64,000 bases of DNA from Lacrimispora sp. BS-2 (lineage in GTDB: Bacteria; Bacillota; Clostridia; Lachnospirales; Lachnospiraceae). Below the pieces are notes generated by a model that saw only the letters and a list, made by a program, of their open reading frames with translations, searched no databases and was not told the DNA's origin. A program made the position numbers and the translations under genes. The stretch covers positions 930,001 through 994,000 of the forward strand of contig NZ_CP157940.1 in assembly GCF_040207125.1 (NCBI RefSeq), read 5' to 3'. Positions 26,900 through 36,324 of the stretch are shown here, piece after piece (positions within the stretch are counted from its first letter, which is position 1; each line of letters begins with the position of its first letter).

Positions 26900-28072
26900 A
26901 TGAAAACCATGACAGACAACTTTTTAATTTCCTTTTTACAGAGATTTGACGAGCACCCTTTTGATGTAAAGCTTTGCGGAGAGACCTATCATATCGGAGA
27001 GGGGAATCCGGCGTTTATCGTGAACATGAAAGAGGACATCCAGGGCAAGGATTTGCTGACCAGCACTTCTCTGGCACTGGGAGAGGCCTATATGAAAGGA
27101 ACCCTTGATGTGGAAGGGGATCTGTTTCATGCGCTGAATCATTTCCTGGGCCAGATGGGAAAATTTTCAATGGATCAGGGAAAGCTTAAGAAGCTGATTT
27201 ATTCATCCCAGTCCAAAAAGAATCAGGAAAAGGAAGTCACTTCCCATTATGATATCGGCAATGAGTTCTACCGCCTATGGCTTGACGATACCATGAGCTA
27301 TTCCTGCGGCTATTTTAAAACAGAAAGTGATACATTACACGATGCCCAGTGCAATAAGGTGGAGAGGATATTAAAGAAGCTGTACTTAAAAAAGGATATG
27401 ACTCTTTTGGATATCGGCTGCGGCTGGGGATTTTTGCTGATCAGGGCTGCCAAAGAATACGGGGTTCGGGGAGTTGGGATCACCTTAAGCAAAGAGCAGA
27501 AAAAGAAATTTGAAGAACGGATTAAGGAGGAAGGCCTGACGGGCAGAGTGTCGGTGGAATTAATGGATTACCGGGATTTAGAAACCTGGGGCAGGACCTT
27601 TGACCGGGTTGTCAGCGTTGGCATGCTGGAACATGTAGGAAGGGACAATTATGAGCTGTTCATAAAAAATGCAAAGACAGTGCTAAATCCCGGCGGATTG
27701 CTGCTTCTTCACTACATCAGCGCTCTAAAAGAATATCCCGGCGATCCATGGATGAAGAAATATATTTTTCCGGGAGGCACCATACCAAGCCTTCGGGAGA
27801 TCATCAATATTTTAAGCGAACACCGGTTTTACACCCTGGACGTGGAAAGCCTTCGCCGCCATTATTGCAGGACACTGCTTTTGTGGGAAAGAAATTTTAA
27901 TGACCACCGTTCAGAGATCGAGGAGAAAATGGGTACAGAGTTTGCCAGAATGTGGGACTTATATTTAAGCGCCTGTGCCGCCACTTTTAATAACGGGGTC
28001 ATTGATCTCCATCAGATTCTTGTATCCAAGGGGATAAACAACCACCTTCCCATGACAAGGTGGTACGAATAA
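26900..28072 (+). CDS. cfa: Cyclopropane-fatty-acyl-phospholipid synthase
   Basis: SAM-dependent enzyme that adds a methylene bridge to unsaturated acyl chains in membrane phospholipids. The N-terminal lipid-interaction region contains G-E-A-Y-M-K-G; the catalytic domain has H-Y-D-I-G-N-E-F-Y, S-Y-S-C-G-Y-F, the SAM motif L-D-I-G-C-G-W-G and G-I-T-L-S, plus E-H-V-G near the active site. The 390-residue length is normal. ATG 26900 follows GGAGG. It is a single-gene unit ending at the terminator at 28081. Confidence 0.94.
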   Translation: MKTMTDNFLISFLQRFDEHPFDVKLCGETYHIGEGNPAFIVNMKEDIQGKDLLTSTSLALGEAYMKGTLDVEGDLFHALNHFLGQMGKFSMDQGKLKKLIYSSQSKKNQEKEVTSHYDIGNEFYRLWLDDTMSYSCGYFKTESDTLHDAQCNKVERILKKLYLKKDMTLLDIGCGWGFLLIRAAKEYGVRGVGITLSKEQKKKFEERIKEEGLTGRVSVELMDYRDLETWGRTFDRVVSVGMLEHVGRDNYELFIKNAKTVLNPGGLLLLHYISALKEYPGDPWMKKYIFPGGTIPSLREIINILSEHRFYTLDVESLRRHYCRTLLLWERNFNDHRSEIEEKMGTEFARMWDLYLSACAATFNNGVIDLHQILVSKGINNHLPMTRWYE

Positions 28073-28080
28073 ATTAGAAT

Positions 28081-28125
28081 AGCCGTGGCTGCCCATGTGT
28101 GTCAGCCGCGGTTTTCTGTTTTTTA
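28081..28125 (+). terminator. Terminator after cfa
   Basis: The stem GCCGTGGCTG/CAGCCGCGG (one G-T) is followed by TTTTCTGTTTTTT. Confidence 0.82.
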
Positions 28126-28176
28126 CCGCACAGTGGATCAACTGTATGTCTTGCCTGTTTTGATGAGGAGAAATAG

Positions 28177-28205
28177 TTGCCGTATTTTGGAAAGCGTGTT
28201 ATGAT
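28177..28205 (+). promoter_or_regulatory. Promoter of the metallophosphoesterase gene
   Basis: TTGCCG (28177-28182), 17 bp, TATGAT (28200-28205), about 40 nt before the start. Confidence 0.6.
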
Positions 28206-28243
28206 TCCATAGGATAAAACTGACAGGAAGTGGAAAGGGATCT

Positions 28244-29803
28244 TTGTGGAACAACATGAACAAAAGAAAAAAGAACTGGCTCCTGGTTCTGATTTATACA
28301 ATCATGATTCTCCTTTGTTTTGGCATTGTCATGGTTGTGGATCATTTGGACACCTCCGACCGTGGCGGGAAGGAAACCTCAGGCAGTCCCTGTGAGGAAA
28401 GCTCAGACAGCCCGGGGCAGGAGGAAAGTACAGATGATAAAGACTATACAGCCCCTGAGACAGAAGCAGGCGGTGAGATGACAGAGCTGGAAAGTGAGAA
28501 AGAAATCAGGAAAAAAAGGCCGGATAAGCCTGCTGAGGGAGAAGAAACAGAGGAAGAGGCAGAGGAATATAAGCCTCCTGTGATCGTAGTCGCTTCTGAT
28601 GTTCATTATTATTCTCCAGAGCTTACGGATTACGGTGAAGCATTTGAGGAGATGGAAAAGCGTGACGATGGAAAGCTGGTCCATTATATTCCACAGCTCA
28701 TGGATGCATTTACGGCTGAAATGGAAGAGCTTAAACCCTCTGCCGTGATCTTAAGCGGGGATCTGACCCTTAATGGGGAAAAGGCAGGCCATGAAGCATT
28801 GGCGCAAAAGCTTGGGATACTGGAAGAAAAGGGCGTAAAGGTACTTGTCATACCCGGCAACCATGATATCAACAATTATTCTTCAGCCTCCTATTTCGGC
28901 AAGGAGAGAAAAGTGGCAGATATTGTGGATCCCGAAGGGTTTTATGATATTTACCGCCGGTTTGGGTATGACCAGGCAAGAAGCCGGGATGAGAATTCTT
29001 TAAGCTATGTTTACCAGCTGGATGAGAAAAACTGGCTTCTCATGATTGACTCTGCCCAGTATGAACCCCTTAACAAGGTTGGGGGAAGGATTAAAGAAGA
29101 AACCCTGGCGTGGATGAAGGAGCAGCTTGAAGAAGCAGGGAATCAGGGGATAACCGTGATACCGGTGGCTCATCATAACCTGTTAAAGGAAAGTATCCTT
29201 TATCCAACCGACTGCACTCTGGAAAACAGCCAGAATGTTATCTCCCTTTTGGAATCTTACCGGGTACCTCTTTACATAAGCGGTCATCTGCACTTGCGGA
29301 GGACGAAAAAGCATAAGCCGGAGCCGGGAGAGAGCGGGGATGTGTACCATATCAGTGAAGTGGTTGCAGACTCCTTTGCCATCTCCCCCTGCAGGTACGG
29401 CATACTTAAATGGACTGAAGATGAAAGGCTGGTTTATACCACCAAGGAAACGGATGTGGAACGCTGGGCAAAAGAAACGGAGATTTCCGATGAAAATCTT
29501 CTTAATTTCAAGGAATACGGGACAAAATTTCTTGTAGAGGTGGTCAGCAGCCAGATTTCCGGCAGGATCAAGAATCTGCCTGAGGAACAGGTGGAAAAGA
29601 TGGCGGGATTGTATGGGGATATTAACAAGGCTTATTGTGAAGGGATTCCCGTTGATGCAAAAGAGATACGCTCAGAGGAAGCCTTCCGACTATGGCAGAG
29701 GAATCTGCCTGACAGCCGGATGTTTGATGAGATCGGCATGATTCTTAAGGATACAGGACGGGACCACAATACCTGGGAGTGTGAGCTTCAGAAAAAGGAG
29801 TGA
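28244..29803 (+). CDS. Membrane-anchored calcineurin-like metallophosphoesterase
   Basis: A 519-residue protein with a short basic N-terminus, one transmembrane helix (about residues 13-31), an acidic, low-complexity linker to about residue 105, and an extracytoplasmic phosphoesterase domain. Dinuclear metal motifs are present: A-S-D-V-H, L-S-G-D-L-T, P-G-N-H-D-I, V-A-H-H-N and S-G-H-L-H. The natural substrate is unknown. Start is uncertain: TTG 28244 has AAAGGGA close upstream; ATG 28256 would give a very similar protein. It stands alone between a terminator and the RpiR promoter. Confidence 0.85.
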   Translation: MWNNMNKRKKNWLLVLIYTIMILLCFGIVMVVDHLDTSDRGGKETSGSPCEESSDSPGQEESTDDKDYTAPETEAGGEMTELESEKEIRKKRPDKPAEGEETEEEAEEYKPPVIVVASDVHYYSPELTDYGEAFEEMEKRDDGKLVHYIPQLMDAFTAEMEELKPSAVILSGDLTLNGEKAGHEALAQKLGILEEKGVKVLVIPGNHDINNYSSASYFGKERKVADIVDPEGFYDIYRRFGYDQARSRDENSLSYVYQLDEKNWLLMIDSAQYEPLNKVGGRIKEETLAWMKEQLEEAGNQGITVIPVAHHNLLKESILYPTDCTLENSQNVISLLESYRVPLYISGHLHLRRTKKHKPEPGESGDVYHISEVVADSFAISPCRYGILKWTEDERLVYTTKETDVERWAKETEISDENLLNFKEYGTKFLVEVVSSQISGRIKNLPEEQVEKMAGLYGDINKAYCEGIPVDAKEIRSEEAFRLWQRNLPDSRMFDEIGMILKDTGRDHNTWECELQKKE

Positions 29804-29831
29804 ACCGGAAAGGAAAAGCAGGGGACGCCTC

Positions 29832-29861
29832 TTTACATTATATTTCATGTCGTGATATAAT
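29832..29861 (+). promoter_or_regulatory. Promoter of the RpiR-family regulator
   Basis: TTTACA (29832-29837), 18 bp, TATAAT (29856-29861). Confidence 0.6.
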
Positions 29862-29900
29862 GATGAAACAAAATTACACAAAGTTCGAGGTAGATTGTTT

Positions 29901-30755
29901 ATGCAGGAAAATATTAGTGTATCCGGTGTTCTCTGCTCATCCTATGATTCGTTTTTTGAAGCGGAAAAAAAGATTGCGGATTATATCCTGGCAAATAAAA
30001 GTGAAATAATCGATATGACGGTAGCGGAGCTGGCCCTTGCCAGCGGAACCAGTGATGCCACCGTATCCAGATTCTGCAGAAGGTGCGGCTTTAATGGCTT
30101 TCATCACTTAAAGATCAATCTGGCAAAGGAGGTAGCGGAGGAAAGAGGGAATTCCATTGAGGTTTCCAATGATATCAGCCGGGACAGCATTGGCCAGTCC
30201 CTGCAGAATATATTGGCCAATAAGGTGGCGGAGCTGACCCAGACCATATCCATGATGGACCCGGAAGAACTGGACCGGATCCTGTCTGTGATCGAGCATG
30301 CCAGAACCGTACAGCTGGTGGCTGTGGGAAATACCATTCCGGTCGCCCTGGATGGCTCTTTTAAATTCAACCAACTGGGGATTCCAGCCGTATCCGGCAC
30401 CATCTGGGAGACGCAGATGGCTTATACCTGCAATCTTAAGGAAGAGGATGCCGTTATCGTCATATCCAATTCCGGCTTTTCCAAGCGGCTGATGACCCTG
30501 GTGGCGGTAGCAAAGGAAAACCATACGCCGACCATTGCCATTACCAACAATCAGTCCTCCCCTCTGGGCCAGGCTTGTGATTACCATATTACCACGGCTA
30601 CCAGAGAAAAACTTCTTTTAGGAGAGTTTTGCTTTTCCAGAGTATCCGCAACAACAGTGATGGAAATATTGTATCTGTTTTTATCAGTCAGCAAAGAAGG
30701 CTCCCATGAACGCATCAGGCGCCATGAAATTGCTATTTCTGATGATAAAAAATAA
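29901..30755 (+). CDS. MurR/RpiR-family transcriptional regulator
   Basis: DNA-binding regulator with an N-terminal helix-turn-helix (residues ~1-77; T-V-A-E-L-A-x-x-S-G-T-S-D-A-T-V-S-R-F-C-R) and a C-terminal SIS sugar-phosphate-binding domain (~120-255; V-A-V-G-N-T and I-S-N-S-G-F-S-K). Such regulators sense phosphosugars and control sugar or amino-sugar use. No transport or catabolic gene is immediately adjacent, so the target is unknown; the fructose genes at 33333 are the nearest candidates. ATG 29901 is preferred, with TTG 29895 possible. A clear terminator follows. Confidence 0.9.
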   Translation: MQENISVSGVLCSSYDSFFEAEKKIADYILANKSEIIDMTVAELALASGTSDATVSRFCRRCGFNGFHHLKINLAKEVAEERGNSIEVSNDISRDSIGQSLQNILANKVAELTQTISMMDPEELDRILSVIEHARTVQLVAVGNTIPVALDGSFKFNQLGIPAVSGTIWETQMAYTCNLKEEDAVIVISNSGFSKRLMTLVAVAKENHTPTIAITNNQSSPLGQACDYHITTATREKLLLGEFCFSRVSATTVMEILYLFLSVSKEGSHERIRRHEIAISDDKK

Positions 30756-30763
30756 ATCAGAAT

Positions 30764-30787
30764 CGCCGGCAAAACCGGCGGTTTTTT
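30764..30787 (+). terminator. Terminator after RpiR-family gene
   Basis: CGCCGG/CCGGCG hairpin followed by GTTTTTTA. Confidence 0.88.
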
Positions 30788-30848
30788 ATGGCTTTCGGGT
30801 CTTCTTCCATGTAAATTTAAAATTTATGTAAAGTTGAAACAGAAAACT

Positions 30849-30875
30849 TATGAATGAATACATCTAAGCCGATAT
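30849..30875 (+). promoter_or_regulatory. Candidate sigma-D (FliA-type) promoter of the chemoreceptor gene
   Basis: GCCGATAT at 30868-30875 matches the sigma-D/sigma-28 -10 element (GCCGATAA) at seven of eight positions. The -35 at the expected 15-bp spacing is TATG, a poor match to TAAA. An overlapping TATAAT (30873-30878) could serve sigma-A instead. The location before a chemotaxis gene supports sigma-D use. Confidence 0.5.
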
Positions 30876-30949
30876 AATTCAGTAAAGTCGATGGATTGGG
30901 CAATGGCAATGCAACAATTGCCCGGGAATAATTGAAAAGGGAGATTAAG

Positions 30950-33028
30950 ATGAACGAAGGAAAAATACTATGGAAAAACAGGCTTTCAGTAAAAATTCCA
31001 GTTACAATGGCAATTATAATTTTAATTGTCATTGCTGCAATGTGTTCCTGTTTAAGTCTGCTGACGGGCAGAACCGTAACTAAAATGACGGAAAAAGAGC
31101 TGAATTATATTGCAGATGAAAATGCCAAAGAAGTGCGGTCGTATTTGGACAGCATGCTGGTATTTTCCCAGGCATTATCTTTAGAAGTGCAGAGATATCA
31201 GACACTTAATGCAGAAGAAGCAAATAAAATGCTGCAAAAATCTTTGCAGGGAGTATTAAATAATGACAAGATATTTTCAGCATATTTTGCTTTTGAACCA
31301 AATAAATTTATGCCGAATACACCAAAAGGACTTTCTTATTATGCCTTCCGTGATGGTTCCGGCACAGGATTTGATGTTTTAAATGATTATGATACATATG
31401 GAAATGCAGATTATTATTTGCCTGTAAAAACAAATTTATCTATTCATGTAACAGAACCATATGAATATCAGCTTTCTACAGGTGAAAAAGTTTGGCTGAT
31501 TACATTGAGCTGTCCAATTGTAAGTGAAAGCGGTGAATTTTTAGGAGTTTCAAACTGCGATATTGATATGTCCAGTATTGCAGGATTAAGTTACGCAGAC
31601 GGAGGATATAAGACTTCATACAGCTATATTGTTACAAGCAATGGAACTTGTTTGGCGCATACAGCAGATAAAGGAATCGTTGGCAGCGTGCCCCGGTCTG
31701 TTTCAGATTATGAAGCGATTATGAAGGCAGTAGCAAGCGGAACGTCGGCAACAGATAAAATCAAGAATTCCTATTCTAATGGGAAGACGGCATTGGCTAT
31801 TCATAAAGCCCTTAATTTAGATGGGACTGATGTTAAATGGTCCAGTGCTTTTGTGGTGAATGAAAGTGAGGCCATGGGTTCCGTAACAAAGATCACTTTA
31901 GCATTAGCTGGTATTGGTATGATTGGTTTAGCTGTACTGATACTGGTCAGTGTTGTGACGCTAAAGAAAGGCCTTGCTCCGGTGGATTCTGTCATGGGGC
32001 TTGCAGAAAAGATGAGGAACGGCGATCTTTCTCACAGCAATGGGGACGTAATTTATAAAAAAGATGAATTAGGACTGTTAGCTAACATCTTTTCGGAGAC
32101 TTCGGAGGTATTGGGCGGCTATATCAACGAAATTTCAGGGGTGCTTGAAAATGTGGCTTCAGGCAATCTGAATATTTCAATTGAAAGGGACTTTATAGGA
32201 GATTTTAATAAAATCAAGCTTGATTTATGCCGTATTTTAGATTCGCTAAATGATACCTTCAGCGAAATGAGAGTAGCGGCTGAACAGGTGGCAACCGGTG
32301 CAGAACAGTTTTCTGACGGTTCCCAGTCCCTGAGCCAGGGGTCAATTGAACAGGCAAGTTCAGTAGAAGAACTTTCTGCCAAGATCATGGAGATCACCAA
32401 TCAGGTCAAGGAAAGTGCAATGTACGCCAATAATGCCAATAATAAGGCTGAGAGCGTTGGAACAGAGTTGGTAAACAGTAATAAACAGATGAATGAACTT
32501 CTTAAGTCCATAGGTGATATCACTGAAACCTCCAGCCAGATCGGAAATATCATAAAGACGATTGAAGATATTGCATTCCAGACTAATATACTGGCTCTTA
32601 ATGCAGCGGTTGAAGCTGCCAGGGCCGGAGAAGCAGGAAAAGGATTCGCAGTTGTTGCGGATGAAGTGAGAAATCTTGCGTCAAAGAGTGCAGAAGCAGC
32701 TAAGAATACTACCGTTTTAATTGAAAGTTCTCTTCATTCCGTACAGGAGGGGGCTAAATTTGCTGAGATTGCAGCGGCTTCACTTGGAAATGTTGTGACG
32801 GGGGCCAGAGAAATTATTTCGGATATAGCTGAAATTTCAGAAAAAACAGAGGTGCAGTCTTCCTCTTTAGAAGAAGTTACAACGGGCCTTGAACAGATTT
32901 CAAGTGTTGTTCAGACCAATGCGGCCATCGCTGAGGAAAGCGCTGCTACCAGTCAGGAATTATCGGCACAGGCCCAGTTACTGAAAGAGCAGATTGCAAG
33001 ATTTATAATAAAGAAAAAGGTCTTTTAA
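30950..33028 (+). CDS. Methyl-accepting chemotaxis protein
   Basis: Transmembrane chemoreceptor of 692 residues: N-terminal TM (about 14-36), an extracytoplasmic dCache-like sensor (~40-300), a second TM near 315-335, a HAMP region and a long cytoplasmic signalling helix pair. The hairpin tip that binds CheW/Che[17 protein letters not shown], is near residue 545. I chose ATG 30950 (behind AAAGGGAG) rather than the upstream TTG 30932. The ligand is unknown. Codons in the sensor half are more AT-rich than in neighbouring genes, which may reflect transfer. GGGCAAT/ATTGCCC forms a hairpin just upstream of the ribosome site. Confidence 0.93.
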   Translation: MNEGKILWKNRLSVKIPVTMAIIILIVIAAMCSCLSLLTGRTVTKMTEKELNYIADENAKEVRSYLDSMLVFSQALSLEVQRYQTLNAEEANKMLQKSLQGVLNNDKIFSAYFAFEPNKFMPNTPKGLSYYAFRDGSGTGFDVLNDYDTYGNADYYLPVKTNLSIHVTEPYEYQLSTGEKVWLITLSCPIVSESGEFLGVSNCDIDMSSIAGLSYADGGYKTSYSYIVTSNGTCLAHTADKGIVGSVPRSVSDYEAIMKAVASGTSATDKIKNSYSNGKTALAIHKALNLDGTDVKWSSAFVVNESEAMGSVTKITLALAGIGMIGLAVLILVSVVTLKKGLAPVDSVMGLAEKMRNGDLSHSNGDVIYKKDELGLLANIFSETSEVLGGYINEISGVLENVASGNLNISIERDFIGDFNKIKLDLCRILDSLNDTFSEMRVAAEQVATGAEQFSDGSQSLSQGSIEQASSVEELSAKIMEITNQVKESAMYANNANNKAESVGTELVNSNKQMNELLKSIGDITETSSQIGNIIKTIEDIAFQTNILALNAAVEAARAGEAGKGFAVVADEVRNLASKSAEAAKNTTVLIESSLHSVQEGAKFAEIAAASLGNVVTGAREIISDIAEISEKTEVQSSSLEEVTTGLEQISSVVQTNAAIAEESAATSQELSAQAQLLKEQIARFIIKKKVF

Positions 33029-33057
33029 TAAAATATCTCATTGAGAGTATATAGACG

Positions 33058-33104
33058 GCAGGTTTGCACAGGATTATGATGACTGTGTAAACCTGCTTTT
33101 TATA
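33058..33104 (+). terminator. Terminator after chemoreceptor gene
   Basis: GCAGGTTTGCACAG pairs with CTGTGTAAACCTGC (one G-T) and TTTTTATA follows. Confidence 0.88.
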
Positions 33105-33254
33105 TAGGTATTGGGTATGAATACTATAAACTCGTTCAGGAAATATTATAAAGTCAATTAGTATAAAAAGCAGGTTTATTTCTTCCGGATGACAGAGATA
33201 AGTTGTGCAAAATCCTGAAAAATATTAAGAAATAATATTTCTTGAATAAACTTA

Positions 33255-33283
33255 TTGACGAAATAAAGTAATCGTATTATATT
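33255..33283 (+). promoter_or_regulatory. Promoter of the fructose operon
   Basis: TTGACG (33255-33260), 17 bp, TATATT (33278-33283). The stretch 33105-33254 before it holds nothing recognisable; no fruR gene or operator was found. Confidence 0.75.
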
Positions 33284-33332
33284 ATAGGAGAGGGAAGAAA
33301 TAAAATTTTATAGATAAAAGGAGAGGTGACAT

Positions 33333-34250
33333 ATGATTTACACCGTAACATTTAATCCGGCATTGGATTATGTCGTAAGGGTAGATCACTTCACACTTGG
33401 AGCAGTCAATAGAACTGAGCAGGAAAGCATCTATTATGGGGGAAAAGGACTGAACGTATCTGCGGTTTTATCGGCTTTGGGGTATGGAAATACCGCACTG
33501 GGCTTTGTGGCAGGGTTTACCGGAGAAGAAATTGAACGGGGAGTCAAGGGCCTTGGGTTTCAGTCGGATTTTATCCGGGTTGAAAAGGGGCTGTCCAGGA
33601 TCAATGTGAAGCTTAAATCCCAGGAAGAGACAGAGATCAACGGCATGGGTCCTGAAATTACCGGAAAAGACGTAAAGCAGCTTTTTGAAAAGCTGGACCG
33701 TCTGACGGCCGGAGATGTGCTGGTCTTATCCGGCAGCATTCCCAAATCCATTGACGATGACATCTATGAGCGGATCATGAAGTCTCTGGACGGAAGGGGA
33801 GTCCGTATCGTGGTGGATGCAACAAAGGATTTGCTTATTAATGTACTTCCTTACCATCCCTTTCTCATTAAGCCAAATAATCATGAGTTGGGCGAGATGT
33901 TTGGCGTAACCCTTCATGGCCCGGAGGAGATCATCTGCTATGGAAAGCGCCTTCAGGAAAAAGGCGCCGGAAATGTACTGATTTCCATGGCAGGAGACGG
34001 AGCCATCCTGATTACGGAAGAAGGGGACGTGTTCCGGATGGGAGTGCCAAAGGGAACAGTGAAGAATTCTGTGGGAGCAGGAGATTCCATGGTGGCCGGA
34101 TTTATTGCAGGTTACTTAGAAAACGGCAGCTATAAGCACGCCCTGCGCTTGGGAAGTGCAGCGGGAAGTGCCAGTGCCTTTTCAGAGGGACTTGCAGGCA
34201 GGGAAGACATTATGAGACTGTATGAAGAATTATCAAAGGAGGGGTTTTGA
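33333..34250 (+). CDS. fruK: 1-phosphofructokinase
   Basis: PfkB-family kinase phosphorylating fructose-1-phosphate to fructose-1,6-bisphosphate. The N-terminal T-F-N-P-A-L-D-Y, the substrate loop G-G-K-G-L-N-V-S, the L-S-G-S-I-P motif and the C-terminal G-A-G-D-S-M-V-A-G-F catalytic motif with the base Asp are all present. The 305-residue length is standard. AAAGGAGAGG precedes ATG 33333. The stop overlaps the fruA ATG by one nucleotide, so kinase and transporter are coupled. Unlike many Firmicutes, no DeoR-type fruR precedes fruK. Confidence 0.95.
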   Translation: MIYTVTFNPALDYVVRVDHFTLGAVNRTEQESIYYGGKGLNVSAVLSALGYGNTALGFVAGFTGEEIERGVKGLGFQSDFIRVEKGLSRINVKLKSQEETEINGMGPEITGKDVKQLFEKLDRLTAGDVLVLSGSIPKSIDDDIYERIMKSLDGRGVRIVVDATKDLLINVLPYHPFLIKPNNHELGEMFGVTLHGPEEIICYGKRLQEKGAGNVLISMAGDGAILITEEGDVFRMGVPKGTVKNSVGAGDSMVAGFIAGYLENGSYKHALRLGSAAGSASAFSEGLAGREDIMRLYEELSKEGF

Positions 34251-36169
34251 TGAGAATTACAGAATTGCTGAAAAAGGAAAGCATTGAACTGGGAGTAAAG
34301 GTTTCCGGCAAGGAAGAGGCTATTGACAGGCTGGTGGGCTTAATGGAAGCCGGCGGAAGGCTTAAGGATAAGGCCGGATACAAGGAAGGGATTCTGGCAA
34401 GGGAAGCCCTGGGGAGTACGGCAGTAGGTGACGGAATCGCCATTCCCCATGCAAAGGTAGCGGCAGTAAAGGAGCCGGGCCTTTCCGCCATGGTAGTGCC
34501 GGGGGGCGTGGATTATGAAGCTTTTGACGGCTCCCTTGCCCATTTGATCTTCATGATCGCAGCACCGGAAGGAGAAGCGGATGTTCACCTGGAGGCATTA
34601 TCCAGGCTTTCCACTCTTCTCATGGACCCGGATTTTAAGAACGATTTAATGAAAGCCCAATCAAAGGAAGAATTTTTACGTCTTATTGACGATAAGGAAT
34701 CAGAACGGTATCAAAAGAAAGAAGAAAAAACAGAACCTGGGGCAAAGGCCCCCACCGGATATCAGGTTTTGGCAGTGACTGCATGTCCTACGGGAATTGC
34801 CCACACCTTTATGGCGGCTGAGAACTTGGAACAGCAGGGGAAGAAGCTGGGAATAGCGCTTAAGGCGGAGACCAACGGAGCAGAAGGCGCCGGCAATGTC
34901 CTGACAAAGGCTGAGATTGCAGCAGCGGACGGAATCATCATAGCTGCGGATAAGAAGGTGGATATGGCCCGTTTTGACGGAAAGCGGGTGGTTATGGCCA
35001 CTGTAACGGAAGGCATCCAAAAGGGAGAAGAGCTGATCAAAAAGGCGGTCAGCAAAGAGACTCCTGTTTATCATCATTCCGGGTCTGCTTCCTCATCAGA
35101 GGAAAGGGAACAGGAACATGTGGGCCGCTCCATCTATAAGCATTTGATGAACGGCGTTTCCCACATGCTTCCGTTTGTTATTGGCGGCGGTATTTTAATT
35201 GCTCTGGCCTTCCTGTTTGACGATTATTCCATTGATCCTTCTAATTTTGGTAAGAACACTCCTTTGGCTGCTTACTTAAAGACCATTGGAGAGCAGGCAT
35301 TTGGAATGATGCTTCCTGTTCTGGCAGGATACATTGCTATGAGCATTGCAGACCGTCCCGGCCTGGCTGTGGGATTTGTCGGCGGGCTTATTGCTAAAAT
35401 GGGCGCCACCTTTGCAAACCCGGCAGGGGGAAGCGTGAACTCAGGCTTTCTTGGAGCTTTGTTAGCCGGTTTTATCGGCGGGTACATTGTGATCATGCTA
35501 AAAAAGGCATTCAGCAAGCTTCCAAAGTCCCTGGAAGGAATCAAACCTGTTCTTTTATATCCGCTCATCGGTATTTTACTAGTCGCCGTGGTAACCACCT
35601 TTATCAATCCTTTTATCGGCGCTATTAACGATGGAATTACGGGCCTGTTAAACGGTATGGGCGGTACCAGCAAGATCATTCTGGGCGCTGTGGTCGGCGG
35701 CATGATGTCCGTGGATATGGGCGGTCCTGTGAATAAGGCTGCTTATGTGTTTGGTACGGCACAGTTGGCGGAAGGCAATTTTGATATTATGGCGGCTGTT
35801 ATGGCCGGTGGTATGGTTCCGCCTATTGCTGTTGCTCTCTGCACCACATTTTTTAAAAAGAAATTTACGGAAAAAGAGCGCCAGTCAGGCCTGGTCAACT
35901 ATATTATGGGATTGTCCTTTATTTCTGAGGGAGCCATTCCCTTTGCAGCCGCTGACCCGATCCGTGTAATTCCTTCCTGTATCATAGGTTCTGCAGTAGC
36001 AGGCGGTCTTTCCATGGCTCTTGGCTGTACCCTTCGGGCGCCTCATGGAGGTATCTTTGTCCTTCCTACCATTGGAAATCCTTTTGGATACCTGATAGCC
36101 ATTATCGTTGGTTCTGCTGCAGGCTGCCTTATATTAGCAGCGTTAAAGAAGAATCTGGAAACAGAATAA
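34250..36169 (+). CDS. fruA: PTS fructose transporter, EIIABC fusion
   Basis: Imports fructose with phosphorylation at C1, feeding FruK. Domains in order: EIIA (residues ~1-150; phosphorylated His in A-I-P-H-A-K), EIIB (~165-265; catalytic Cys in T-A-C-P-T-G-I-A-H-T) and EIIC (~285-638) with about ten membrane segments and G-G-P-V-N-K-A. The 639-residue length is that of fused FruA. I chose ATG 34250, behind AAAGGAGG and overlapping the fruK stop as TGATG. HPr and enzyme I must be encoded elsewhere. Confidence 0.95.
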   Translation: MRITELLKKESIELGVKVSGKEEAIDRLVGLMEAGGRLKDKAGYKEGILAREALGSTAVGDGIAIPHAKVAAVKEPGLSAMVVPGGVDYEAFDGSLAHLIFMIAAPEGEADVHLEALSRLSTLLMDPDFKNDLMKAQSKEEFLRLIDDKESERYQKKEEKTEPGAKAPTGYQVLAVTACPTGIAHTFMAAENLEQQGKKLGIALKAETNGAEGAGNVLTKAEIAAADGIIIAADKKVDMARFDGKRVVMATVTEGIQKGEELIKKAVSKETPVYHHSGSASSSEEREQEHVGRSIYKHLMNGVSHMLPFVIGGGILIALAFLFDDYSIDPSNFGKNTPLAAYLKTIGEQAFGMMLPVLAGYIAMSIADRPGLAVGFVGGLIAKMGATFANPAGGSVNSGFLGALLAGFIGGYIVIMLKKAFSKLPKSLEGIKPVLLYPLIGILLVAVVTTFINPFIGAINDGITGLLNGMGGTSKIILGAVVGGMMSVDMGGPVNKAAYVFGTAQLAEGNFDIMAAVMAGGMVPPIAVALCTTFFKKKFTEKERQSGLVNYIMGLSFISEGAIPFAAADPIRVIPSCIIGSAVAGGLSMALGCTLRAPHGGIFVLPTIGNPFGYLIAIIVGSAAGCLILAALKKNLETE

Positions 36170-36179
36170 GGTATTTAAG

Positions 36180-36208
36180 GCGCCCCGGCATTGCGGCTGG
36201 GGCGCTTT
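36180..36208 (+). terminator. Terminator after fruA
   Basis: GCGCCCC/GGGGCGC stem followed by a short TTTGCTG; the T-run is weak. Confidence 0.6.
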
Positions 36209-36324
36209 GCTGCATTCTGGAAATGGGTGGATTTTTTTCCGGTTATGTTTTATAATCTTAAGAAGCAGGATTGAATCGTCAAAGAAAGGGGTTAAGCAGT
36301 AAGGATAACAGGAAGGAGAAAACG

